From Brevundimonas vesicularis (GTDB taxonomy: Bacteria > Pseudomonadota > Alphaproteobacteria > Caulobacterales > Caulobacteraceae): a stretch of 64,000 nucleotides of DNA. Below, in pieces: positions 40,459 through 48,808 of the stretch. Under the pieces are notes generated by a model. It was not told the DNA's origin and did no database searches. It saw only the letters and a program-made list of their open reading frames with translations. How positions within the stretch are numbered: the first letter of the stretch is position 1; the number at the start of each line of letters is the position of its first letter. Location of the stretch: assembly GCF_027886425.1 (NCBI RefSeq), contig NZ_CP115671.1, positions 1,364,001-1,428,000 of the forward strand, given 5' to 3'. The position numbers and the translations under genes were made by a program.

Positions 40459-42354
40459 TCAGACCTTCAGATCGACGCGGTCAGGCGTCAGGGAATGGTT
40501 GATCCAGGCGCCGGGCGCCGGGACGATGGGCATGTCGGCCTGGGCCGCGAGGCGAGAGCCGCCGGCGAACAGGGCGTTGCGCTGTTGTTGGCGCTCGAAG
40601 GCGCCGCCGCCCGCAGATGGATCGCGTTGCGAGAAGTCGAGTGCGTCGCCTGCGACCTGGAAGCCGGCCTCCTGAAGCTGGCGACGCAGTTCGTCGGCGC
40701 GACCCTTCAGATCGGCGGCGGCGGCGGGATTGTCGAAGGCCAGGCGAGCGGACAGTTGTCCGTCCTTGCCGATCTCAAGGCTGACATCGACGCGGCCCAA
40801 ATCTTCGGGCGTCAGCACCATGTCGAACCGGGTCGAACGGCCTTCGAGCTTGCGGGCCATCTGCGCAGCGAGTTGGGCGGTGGTCTCGACGGTGGCGCGT
40901 GACAGGGTGGACAGGCCCTGAGCATGGCTGGACACGGCGGCCTGCTGGGCAGTCTGCGCATCGACCGGCGCGGGGCTTGCGGTCGGGGCTTCGGGCGACG
41001 CTGGCTCCGGCGTAGCGACACCGCCGGTCGTGGCCTCGACTGCCTTGGCGGATGGCGACGCCGGCTTGGCGGCGACTTGCATCGCGGTGCTGGAAGGGGT
41101 GGCGTCTTCGGTCGTCGCCGTTTGAGCCGCAGGAACGGCGGTTTCTCCGGTCTGGTCCAGCGCGCCATGGAGGTTGCCGCGCAGGGGTGCAGCGGCCTGA
41201 AGCGAGGTCGGCGGCTTCGGCGTATCGGCCGGGGCAGCCTCTGCCGGCTGTTCGGACGCCGCAGCCGGTTTGGCTGCATCGAAAGACGCCGCTTCGGTGA
41301 GGGCTGCGACGACGTCGGCCGGGACGATGATCGACGGCCTGACCGTCGCTGAGGCTACGGCGATTTGGACATGAGCGACGGGGATTTGAGAGGCCGCAAG
41401 GGACTGTGCGATGGGCGAGGGTGCGGCCGGTTTGTCGGTGTTGGCGGCGGCGTTCTGGTTAGCACTGGCCGACGTGGCAGGCGCCGGTGCCGGCGCGTCG
41501 ATCAAACGAGACGCAGCGTCGGACAAAGGGATAAGCGCAGGCTTCGAACTATCGCTCGCCTTCGCCGCTGTCTGAGCGGAGGCGGTTAGGGCCTTTTCAG
41601 TCCCGATTTCAGCCGCGGTCGTTGTCACGGCGGGAGAAGTGACCGGCGCCTCGGTCGTCAGGATTTCGCTGAGTTCGGAAAGAACCTTTTGGGCGGCCGC
41701 GCCAGGCGAGATGTTCCGCGCTTCGACTTCCTGTTCGCCAGGTGATGACGCAGGTTTGTCCGCCACATCCGTTCCGGAACGGGGAGTCGTAGCGACCATC
41801 GGCGTGGACGTTGCGGCCTCGGGCGCAACGACTTCGACTGACGTCACGTCTTGGCGAGCTTTCGGTTCGACAAGGACTGTCGCCGCATCCTCGGAAACGG
41901 CCGGCGAGCCCGCGACGACGAGCGACTGAGCGACCAGAACGGCCGGTGTCGGTTGCGCGGCGACAAACGACGTTGCGGCGACGATGCCAGAGCTATCGTC
42001 GTCATTCGCGGCCGTCTCTGTCGCAATCTGCTGCTCGTCGGCAAGGGAAGGCTGCGCTTTGGAGTCTGCGATCTCGCCCGAGATTGTGGGGACGATGTCT
42101 GTCGTCGGGGTCGGCATGTTGGCGTCCAGCTCGGCCGCGATGGGCTGGGCCATGATGACGCCCAGCGACCGAGCGCCCGTCAGGCGGCCGGGCGTCATCC
42201 GTTCGACAGGCGCGCCGTGGACGCCAATGTTCAGCGCGTCGGCGACCTTGCTGGAGAACAGGCCCGCATCGGCTGACTCTGCGCCCAGGGCGGCAGCCGA
42301 CGTTCCGGTCGAAACCAGAGCGGCAGGCGCGAGCAGGGCGGAAGCGGTGGACAT
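40459..42354 (-). CDS. fliK: Flagellar hook-length control protein
   Basis: A 631-residue FliK-type protein, counted from the ATG at 42354 (MSTASALLAPAALVSTGTSA). Residues up to about 470 are a long Ala/Pro/Thr/Ser-rich region, typical of a tape-measure. The C-terminal domain at about 530-600 has FDMVLTPEDLGRVDVSLEIG and the helix LRRQLQEAGFQV, matching the hook-length control domain. It is the first gene of the operon with flgD and flgE. An ATG at 42405 is in frame but only about seven bases after the predicted sigma-54 start site. Confidence 0.88.
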   Translation of the reverse strand: MSTASALLAPAALVSTGTSAAALGAESADAGLFSSKVADALNIGVHGAPVERMTPGRLTGARSLGVIMAQPIAAELDANMPTPTTDIVPTISGEIADSKAQPSLADEQQIATETAANDDDSSGIVAATSFVAAQPTPAVLVAQSLVVAGSPAVSEDAATVLVEPKARQDVTSVEVVAPEAATSTPMVATTPRSGTDVADKPASSPGEQEVEARNISPGAAAQKVLSELSEILTTEAPVTSPAVTTTAAEIGTEKALTASAQTAAKASDSSKPALIPLSDAASRLIDAPAPAPATSASANQNAAANTDKPAAPSPIAQSLAASQIPVAHVQIAVASATVRPSIIVPADVVAALTEAASFDAAKPAAASEQPAEAAPADTPKPPTSLQAAAPLRGNLHGALDQTGETAVPAAQTATTEDATPSSTAMQVAAKPASPSAKAVEATTGGVATPEPASPEAPTASPAPVDAQTAQQAAVSSHAQGLSTLSRATVETTAQLAAQMARKLEGRSTRFDMVLTPEDLGRVDVSLEIGKDGQLSARLAFDNPAAAADLKGRADELRRQLQEAGFQVAGDALDFSQRDPSAGGGAFERQQQRNALFAGGSRLAAQADMPIVPAPGAWINHSLTPDRVDLKV

Positions 42355-42422
42355 GGAAGCGCGGCGGCTTTCGTGAGGGGCGACGACGGCGCCTGCTGCG
42401 CCCAAGAGTTCGACACCCTCGA

Positions 42423-42438
42423 CGCAAGGGCCGGGCCA
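42423..42438 (-). promoter_or_regulatory. Sigma-54 promoter for fliK-flgD-flgE
   Basis: On the minus strand TGGCCCG-GCCC-TTGCG matches the sigma-54 consensus TGGCACG-N4-TTGCW except at two positions; GG and GC have the required spacing of 10 bases between them. The predicted start site is about 42412. Confidence 0.7.
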
Positions 42439-42495
42439 AGAAAATAAGCCAGCAAAAACAATGCAAAGAACAGGGTCGGGGTCTGGAGGTCTGAG

Positions 42496-42539
42496 GCGCG
42501 GCGGTCGTTATTGCCGCGCTCTCGCCACTTTTTGCCCGG
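42496..42539. promoter_or_regulatory. Candidate FlbD (ftr) binding region between fliK and flgK
   Basis: The 387-base spacer holds no gene. Between two sigma-54 promoters it carries a perfect inverted repeat, GCGCGGC/GCCGCGC (42496-42519, 10-base loop), and CGCCACTTTTTGCCCGG at 42523-42539, whose minus strand reads CCGGGCAAAAAGTGGCG, resembling FlbD ftr elements. The site lies at a usable enhancer distance from both promoters. Confidence 0.45.
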
Positions 42540-42584
42540 CTTCGCGGCGCCGACAAGTGACCCGAGCGATGCCCGCAATCCGAT

Positions 42585-42600
42585 TGGCCCGACCTTTGCG
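42585..42600 (+). promoter_or_regulatory. Sigma-54 promoter for flgK-flgL
   Basis: TGGCCCG-ACCT-TTGCG matches TGGCACG-N4-TTGCW except at two positions, the same two as on the other side of the spacer. The predicted start is near 42612, leaving a leader of about 130 bases before flgK. Confidence 0.68.
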
Positions 42601-42741
42601 CGTCTTTCCCATCATGACGGCCGCCCGATCAATGATCCTGTGGAAAAACAACGCTTTGTTCGAGCGGGCGCGGCGCGTGGCTGGGCAAGAACTGCGCGTC
42701 GCGATGCAGCGGTTGCCGGGTAGGGCGGGGGAGACGCGTCA

Positions 42742-44859
42742 ATGTCGCTGAACTCGATCATGAACGTTGCGACGTCGGGGCTGAAGACCGCCCAGTCGCA
42801 GTTGCGCGTCACCGCCGACAATATCGCCAACGTCGATACGCCCGGATACATCCGCAAGGTCGCCGATCAGTCGGCCGCCGTCACCAACGGCTACGGTTCG
42901 GGTGTCGACGTCACGCGGGTGCGTCTGGCGACAGACCGTTTCCTTCAGGCCGCCAGCCTCAGCGCCGGGTCGGACGCCGCACGCCAGACCGTGCGCTATG
43001 AATTGTACGACCAGATCCAGAACCAGTTCGGCGATCCCAGCAGCGACACCAACTTCTTCGCCCAGGTCGACAAGCTGTTCGCCACCTATGCGACACTGGC
43101 CGAAAGCCCGACGTCCTCGGCCGGGCGTCAGGATACCATCTACAAGACCCAGGCGATCTTCAATCAGGCCGCCGGCATCGCGTCCCAGATCCAGTCGGCG
43201 CGTCAGGAGGCGGACGGCCGGCTGCTGAGCGCGGTCGAAACGGTCAATCCGCTGCTGGAGCAGATCGCCAAGCTGAACAAAACCATCGCCGCCGGCACGG
43301 TGACGAACGAGGATGTGACGGGCGCCCAGAACGCCCAGCTCGGCCTGATCAACGAACTGTCCAAATATATGGATGTGAAGGTCGAGGCCCGCTCCAACGG
43401 CGGCGTCACCCTGCGCACCAACACAGGCACGACCCTGGTGGGCGAGGGGGCGGCGACGCTGTCGTACCAGGCGGCCGGCACGGTGGACGCCATGACGGCC
43501 TTCTCCGACATCATGATCACCGAGCCCAGCGGCACACGCTGGCCGCTGTTGGACGGCGTGTCGTCCGGTCAGATCCGGGGTCTGGTCGAGATGCGCGATG
43601 TCGATGCGCCGGCGGCCGCCGCGCGCCTGGGTGAGTTGACGGCCAAACTCGCGGACGAACTGAACCGCGCCCACAACGCAAACAGCAGCGTTCCTGCACC
43701 GACCGCCTTGACGGGGCGCAACACCGGCCAGTCGTTGGAGAACGCCCTGACCGGCTTCACCGGCGCGACCACCATCTCGACGGTCAATGCGTCGGGCGTG
43801 GTGCAGGCCTCGGCCCGGATCGTCTTTTCCGGCGGCACGATGACGATCAACGGCGCCGCCGCGGATCCGACCACCTTCCTCAGCGTGCTGAACGCCCAAC
43901 TGGGCGGCACGGCGACGGCGAGCTTCTCGGACGGCCAACTGCGCCTGGACGGGGCGGGGGGAAACGGCGTGGCCATCGCCGACGATGCGACGTCGCCCAG
44001 CGCCAAGGGCGGGCGTGGATTCTCGCACTGGTTCGGCCTGAACGACTTGGTCGCCACGACGACGCCGACCTTCTACGAGACGGGCCTGACCCTGACGTCT
44101 CAGCATGGGTTCGATCCGGGCGAAAGCCTGACCTTACGCTTTGCCGGTCCGTCCGGCGCCCGTCTTCGTGACATCACCGTGTCCGTGCCCGCCGGGACGG
44201 GAACGATGGGCGAGATGCTGGGCGCGCTGAACGATCCCATCACCGGCGTCGGCCGCTATGGCGCCTTCAGCCTGGATGCCGCGGGCAAGCTGTCATTCAA
44301 GGCTTACGACCCGTCTGCGACGTCGATGAGCGTCGTGAAGGACAATACGACCCAGGATCCGTCCGGCGTTTCAATGTCGCAACTGTTCGGGCTGGGCGCG
44401 ACCGGGTCGACGCGGGCGGGCGCCTATACGGTGCGCAGCGACATCCAGCAGGATCCCGGCAAGCTGGCCTTGGCGCAACTGAACCTGTCGGCGGCGGCGG
44501 GGACGCCGGCGCTGAGCAAGAACGATGGGCGCGGCGGCCTGGCGCTCGGTGATGTGGGCAAGACGAACATCGCCTTCGCAGCAGCGGGCGGCAATGCCGG
44601 CGGAACCAAGACCCTGTCGTCCTATGCGGCGGACTTCGCCGGCGAGGTCGGCGGCAAGGCCTTGGCCGCCAAGACCCGCAGCGAAACGGCAAGCGCTCTG
44701 GCCAAGGAGGCGGACAGCCGCCGCACCTCGGCCGAAGGCGTGAACATGGACGAGGAACTGGTCAATATGACAACGTTCCAGCAAGCCTATAACGCCTCTG
44801 CGCGCCTGATCCAGGCGAGCAAGGACATGTACGACGTACTGATCGGAATCCTGCAATGA
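42742..44859 (+). CDS. flgK: Flagellar hook-associated protein 1 (hook-filament junction)
   Basis: A 705-residue protein that caps the hook and links it to the filament. The N-terminus MSLNSIMNVATSGLKTAQSQ carries the rod/hook helix motif VTADNIANVDTPGYIRKV. LNRAHNANSSVPAP and the C-terminal helix VNMDEELVNMTTFQQAYNAS (typical HAP1 end) are present. The middle region is enlarged. It overlaps flgL by four bases (ATGA) and is driven by a sigma-54 promoter match. Confidence 0.95.
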   Translation: MSLNSIMNVATSGLKTAQSQLRVTADNIANVDTPGYIRKVADQSAAVTNGYGSGVDVTRVRLATDRFLQAASLSAGSDAARQTVRYELYDQIQNQFGDPSSDTNFFAQVDKLFATYATLAESPTSSAGRQDTIYKTQAIFNQAAGIASQIQSARQEADGRLLSAVETVNPLLEQIAKLNKTIAAGTVTNEDVTGAQNAQLGLINELSKYMDVKVEARSNGGVTLRTNTGTTLVGEGAATLSYQAAGTVDAMTAFSDIMITEPSGTRWPLLDGVSSGQIRGLVEMRDVDAPAAAARLGELTAKLADELNRAHNANSSVPAPTALTGRNTGQSLENALTGFTGATTISTVNASGVVQASARIVFSGGTMTINGAAADPTTFLSVLNAQLGGTATASFSDGQLRLDGAGGNGVAIADDATSPSAKGGRGFSHWFGLNDLVATTTPTFYETGLTLTSQHGFDPGESLTLRFAGPSGARLRDITVSVPAGTGTMGEMLGALNDPITGVGRYGAFSLDAAGKLSFKAYDPSATSMSVVKDNTTQDPSGVSMSQLFGLGATGSTRAGAYTVRSDIQQDPGKLALAQLNLSAAAGTPALSKNDGRGGLALGDVGKTNIAFAAAGGNAGGTKTLSSYAADFAGEVGGKALAAKTRSETASALAKEADSRRTSAEGVNMDEELVNMTTFQQAYNASARLIQASKDMYDVLIGILQ

Positions 44860-45821
44860 CGCGCGTCGCGACCCACGGGAACTACCAGTCGGCCTTGCTC
44901 AGTTTGATGAACGCGCAAGGCCGCGCGCAGCAGGCGCAGGAGCGGATCGATAGCGAGAAGATCGCCACCGACATGTCCGGCTACGGCCGAGGCGCAGAGC
45001 AGCTGACCAGCCTGACATCGACCCAGGCGCGACTGGAGGGCTTCATCTCCACCGGCGAGGCCGTGAAGGCGCGGCTGAGCGCCCAGGATCTGGCCATGAG
45101 CCGCATTTACGAAGGTGGCAATGCGGCGCGCGAGGCCATTGCAAACAGCCTGGCCGCCGGGCGGATCGACAATCTGATGGTCGAGCTCGGTCTGAATTAT
45201 CAGACGGTTCAGGGGGGATTGAACGCGGAACACCAGGGCTCGTACCTGTTTGCGGGCGGCCAAAGCGACATCGCTCCCGCCACGGCCGCGACCATGGCCG
45301 ATTTGACGGCGGCGGCGTCCACCGCCGCGACCTTCGCCAACGACACCTTGAAGCAGAAGTCGCGTATCGACGAAAAGACCACGGTCGAGACCGGGTTTCT
45401 GGCCAGCGAGATCGGCGGGCCGCTGACTGAGGTGTTTCGCAACATTCAGACCTTCCAGAACGGCGCGGCGGTGACCGTCGGCGGCGTGACCTATACGCCA
45501 GCCGGCGCGGGCACGCTGACGGGACAGCCGGACGCCAACGTCACCGCGTTTTTGAAGGCGCAGATGGGCGAACTGGACAAGGCGAATGCGGGACTGACGA
45601 ACCAGACGGCCAAAAACGGTCTGATCCAGAACCACGTCGAGACGGCGCTGGACGCCCAGGAAAATCAGAAGACCGCCCTGCAGAAGATGATGCAAGACAA
45701 GTCCGGATATGATCCGGCACGGGCGATCACCGACCTGCAGATGGCGCAGGTGGCGATCGAGGCTTCGGCCCAGATCATTAACTCGCTGAAGAGCACGTCG
45801 CTGCTCAATCTTCTGCGTTAA
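44856..45821 (+). CDS. flgL: Flagellar hook-associated protein 3
   Basis: A 321-residue flagellin-like junction protein. The N-terminal helix has QSALLSLMNAQGRAQQAQER and the C-terminal DLQMAQVAIEASAQIINSLK with ST-SLLNLLR. It is translationally coupled to flgK, as usual, and completes the hook-filament junction. The gap of 66 bases that follows contains the SOS box of the next operon. Confidence 0.9.
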   Translation: MTRVATHGNYQSALLSLMNAQGRAQQAQERIDSEKIATDMSGYGRGAEQLTSLTSTQARLEGFISTGEAVKARLSAQDLAMSRIYEGGNAAREAIANSLAAGRIDNLMVELGLNYQTVQGGLNAEHQGSYLFAGGQSDIAPATAATMADLTAAASTAATFANDTLKQKSRIDEKTTVETGFLASEIGGPLTEVFRNIQTFQNGAAVTVGGVTYTPAGAGTLTGQPDANVTAFLKAQMGELDKANAGLTNQTAKNGLIQNHVETALDAQENQKTALQKMMQDKSGYDPARAITDLQMAQVAIEASAQIINSLKSTSLLNLLR

Positions 45822-45871
45822 GTCGTCGTTTCAAAAAAGAAAACGGCAACGCTGGACCAAATATCGTTCTG

Positions 45872-45886
45872 GAACGTATCATGAAC
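45872..45886 (+). promoter_or_regulatory. LexA (SOS) box at the radical SAM/UdgX operon start
   Basis: GAAC-GTATCAT-GAAC is an exact match to the alphaproteobacterial LexA box GTTC-N7-GTTC read on the other strand. It ends one base before the ATG of the radical SAM gene, so LexA would cover the start codon region. The same type of box precedes uvrA. Confidence 0.75.
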
Positions 45887-45887
45887 G

Positions 45888-47126
45888 ATGGCCCGTCTCG
45901 ATCTGCGTCGAAAACTCTCCGTTCTGGCTGACGCCGCCAAGTATGACGCCTCGTGTTCGTCGTCCGGAACGTCGAAACGAAACTCCGTCGGCGGCAAGGG
46001 GATCGGCTCGACCGAAGGCATGGGCATCTGTCATGCCTATACGCCGGACGGTCGATGCATCAGTCTGCTCAAGATCCTGCTGACCAACTTCTGCATCTAC
46101 GACTGCGCCTATTGCATCAATCGCGTGTCATCAAATGTGGAGCGCGCGCGCTTCGATGTCGACGAGGTCGTCGACCTGACGCTCAACTTCTACAAGCGCA
46201 ACTATATCGAGGGCCTCTTTCTGTCGTCGGGCATCATTCGATCCGGCGACTATACGATGGAGCAGCTGGTCCTGGTGGCCAAGACGCTGCGGGAAGTCCA
46301 CGATTTCCGAGGTTATATTCATCTGAAGCTGATCCCGGAGGCGGATCCGAAGCTGGTGGAGATGGCGGGACTGTATGCCGACCGCCTGTCAGCCAATATC
46401 GAGCTTCCACGCGACGAGGCGCTGGCGCGACTTGCGCCGCAAAAGGATGTCGGGGTCATTAAAAAGGCGATGAGCCAGGTGCGCCTGGGCGTCGAGGCGG
46501 CCAAGCCGGCCAAACGTGAAAAGATCAAACCGCCGAAGTTCGCGCCGGGCGGCCAGAGCACCCAGCTGATCATCGGCGCCGACGGCGCGCCGGATACGGA
46601 AATCCTGGATCGCAGCGCTTCGCTCTACGGCGGTTACGGCCTGCGTCGCGTCTATTATTCGGCGTTCAGCCCCATCCCGGACTCCAGTTCGATCCTGCCG
46701 CTGTCTAAGCCGCCGCTGATGCGTGAGCATCGGCTGTATCAGGCCGATTGGCTGATGCGGTTCTATGGCTTCTCCGCGCCGGAGATTGGCGAGGGGGCAT
46801 CGAACGGCATGCTCGATCTGGCGGTCGACCCCAAACTGGCTTGGGCTCTGAACAAGCGCGAGCAATTTCCCGTCGATGTGAACCGCGCGCCGCGCGAGAT
46901 GCTGCTCCGTGTGCCGGGGCTGGGCGTGAAAGCTGTGGACCGGATCGTCGCGGTGCGCCGCTATCGGACCCTGCGGCTGGAGGACGTCGGACGACTGACG
47001 CGATCGGTTGCCAAGATTCGGCCCTTCATTACGGCGCTGGACTGGACGCCAGGCGGTCTGACGGACGCGGCGGACCTCAAGGCGCGCGTGACCAGCCGAA
47101 CGCCCGAGCAGTTGAGCCTGTTCTGA
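45888..47126 (+). CDS. Putative DNA modification/repair radical SAM protein
   Basis: A 412-residue radical SAM enzyme, cluster cysteines Cys69, Cys73 and Cys76 in NFCIYDCAYC. It is of the type usually encoded beside a uracil-DNA glycosylase-like gene. Other conserved stretches are MARLDLRRKLSVLADAAKYD, LFLSSGIIRSGDYTME and RVYYSAFSPIPDSS. The C-terminus has a helix-hairpin-helix DNA-binding motif (LLRVPGLGVKAVDRIVAVRR). It overlaps the downstream UdgX gene by one base. The reaction is unknown; DNA repair or base modification is likely. An exact LexA box lies at its start. Confidence 0.85.
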   Translation: MARLDLRRKLSVLADAAKYDASCSSSGTSKRNSVGGKGIGSTEGMGICHAYTPDGRCISLLKILLTNFCIYDCAYCINRVSSNVERARFDVDEVVDLTLNFYKRNYIEGLFLSSGIIRSGDYTMEQLVLVAKTLREVHDFRGYIHLKLIPEADPKLVEMAGLYADRLSANIELPRDEALARLAPQKDVGVIKKAMSQVRLGVEAAKPAKREKIKPPKFAPGGQSTQLIIGADGAPDTEILDRSASLYGGYGLRRVYYSAFSPIPDSSSILPLSKPPLMREHRLYQADWLMRFYGFSAPEIGEGASNGMLDLAVDPKLAWALNKREQFPVDVNRAPREMLLRVPGLGVKAVDRIVAVRRYRTLRLEDVGRLTRSVAKIRPFITALDWTPGGLTDAADLKARVTSRTPEQLSLF

Positions 47127-48580
47127 TGGCGGTGGCGACGCTGGACGGTGAGACCGACTTCGACGGCTGGCGGAAAGCGGCGCGCGCGTTTCGATTGGCG
47201 GGTGTGGAGCCTGCGGCGGCGCGGTTCGTCGTGGCGGGGACGATGGAACAGGGCGGGCTTTTCGATCAGCCGATTGCCGAAGAGGCGTCGCCGACGCCGG
47301 ATGAGCGCAGAGCTTTCAACGTCCCGAAAGAGTTCGTGGACCTAGCCCAGAACCTGATCCTGCATCGATCCGCTGACCGTTTCGATCTGATGTATCGGCT
47401 GCTGTGGCGGCTGAAGGATGAGCCGGACCTGATCAAGGTCATTTCAGACCGGGACGTCGCCGACGCGCTGGAGCGGGTCAAGAACGTCAGCCGGGCTTCG
47501 CACAAGATGAAGGCCTTCGTTCGCTTTCGCCAGGTGCATGACGATCTGGGCGAGGCCTGGGTGGCGTGGTTCGAGCCGCCGCATCGGGTTTTGGAAAAGA
47601 CCGCGCCCTTCTTCCAGCGGCGATTCACGACCATGCGCTGGTCGATCCTGACGCCGGATGGTTCGGCCTTTTGGGATGGAGAAGCCTTGCGGTTCGGCCC
47701 GCCAGCCACCCGCGACATGGCGCCGGCCGAAGACGAGATCGAGGATTTCTGGAAGGCCTACTACGCCTCGACCTTCAATCCCGCGCGGCTGAAGGTGAAG
47801 ACGATGCACGGAGAGATGGCCAAGTCCTATTGGAAGAACCTGCCGGAAGCCGCCCTGATCCCGGAACTGGTCGCGGCCTCGTCGGTTCGAACCGAGACCA
47901 TGGTCGCCACGCCGTCTCCTCAGCCCAATCCGCGTTTCGCGCGCGCCGTCGCACCTGACCTCCATTTGGCGCGTCCCGACGCCGAGGCCGTGCCCGAAAA
48001 CCTAGACGATGTCGCAGGCGGCGTTCAGGCCTGTCGCCGTTGCCCGCTTTACCGCGACGCGACGCAGGGCGTGTGCGGGGAGGGGCCGAAGTCGGCGCGT
48101 CTGATGATCGTCGGCGAGCAGCCGGGCGATCAGGAGGATCTGGCGGGCCGCGCCTTCATCGGGCCGGCGGGACAGGTGCTGAACGCCGCCTTGGCCAAGG
48201 CCGGCATTGATCGATCCGACGTCTATGTCACCAACGCGGTCAAACACTTCAAACACGAACCGCGCGGCAAACGTCGCCTGCACAAGACGCCGAATGCGGG
48301 CGAGGTTCAGGCCTGCCGCTGGTGGCTGGATTCGGAGCGAAGGCTGATCAAGCCGCAGGTCGTGCTGGCCCTGGGGGCGACGGCGGGTTTGGCGTTGCTG
48401 GGTCGCAAGCCGGCTGTGATGCAGGAACGCGGCGCGCCGATCGACCTGAGCGACGGATCGACCGCCGCACTGACGGTCCACCCCTCCTATCTGCTGCGGC
48501 TTCCGGACGAGGCGGCGAAGTCCGAGGCGAGACGGTTGTTCATTGAGGATCTGACGGCCGTGCAGCGTCGTATGAGGTGA
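47126..48580 (+). CDS. Fused DUF4130-type and UdgX uracil-DNA-binding protein
   Basis: A 484-residue two-part protein. Residues about 1-270 are a DUF4130-like module (FVDLAQNLILHRSADRFDLM, FVRFRQVHDDLGEAWVAWFE, RRFTTMRWSILTPDG). Residues about 290-480 are a uracil-DNA glycosylase of the UdgX class: motif A is GEQPGDQED, the insert is KRRLHKTPN with His386, and motif B is HPSYLLR. In Mycobacterium smegmatis UdgX the equivalent His (KRRIH loop) forms a covalent bond with uracil-containing DNA. Cysteines in ACRRCPLYRDATQGVCG may hold an iron-sulfur cluster. It is coupled to the radical SAM gene. Confidence 0.87.
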   Translation: MAVATLDGETDFDGWRKAARAFRLAGVEPAAARFVVAGTMEQGGLFDQPIAEEASPTPDERRAFNVPKEFVDLAQNLILHRSADRFDLMYRLLWRLKDEPDLIKVISDRDVADALERVKNVSRASHKMKAFVRFRQVHDDLGEAWVAWFEPPHRVLEKTAPFFQRRFTTMRWSILTPDGSAFWDGEALRFGPPATRDMAPAEDEIEDFWKAYYASTFNPARLKVKTMHGEMAKSYWKNLPEAALIPELVAASSVRTETMVATPSPQPNPRFARAVAPDLHLARPDAEAVPENLDDVAGGVQACRRCPLYRDATQGVCGEGPKSARLMIVGEQPGDQEDLAGRAFIGPAGQVLNAALAKAGIDRSDVYVTNAVKHFKHEPRGKRRLHKTPNAGEVQACRWWLDSERRLIKPQVVLALGATAGLALLGRKPAVMQERGAPIDLSDGSTAALTVHPSYLLRLPDEAAKSEARRLFIEDLTAVQRRMR

Positions 48581-48704
48581 CGCGAGAACGAATCCCGTTC
48601 GGCCGCGTTTGGCATCAGCGCCAGCGTGACCGTTGGACGTTTCATCGGGGGAGGCGATCTCGACACGGTCGATCGACAAACATCCGCGCGAATGTCATCG
48701 CGCG

Positions 48705-48733
48705 TTGACATCGAATGCCGGCTTGACCATTAG
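48705..48733 (+). promoter_or_regulatory. Candidate vegetative promoter of the Mla-type operon
   Basis: TTGACA, a 17-base spacer and CATTAG form a good -35/-10 pair 76 bases before the permease gene. The 228-base gap after the UdgX gene also holds GAACG-AATCC-CGTTC at 48585-48599, possibly a weak hairpin. Confidence 0.4.
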
Positions 48734-48808
48734 CGCGGCAGGGATTTCGGCTGTCTGTTCAGAGCGTCAGGGGAAAATCGCGATGTCAGATCGGTCTTCA
48801 GGGGCGCG

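Noticed and set aside
45866..45875. GTTC-TG-GAAC as a second LexA site
   Set aside because: Inverted with a 2-base spacer, unlike the direct GTTC-N7-GTTC; the overlapping box at 45872 fits far better.
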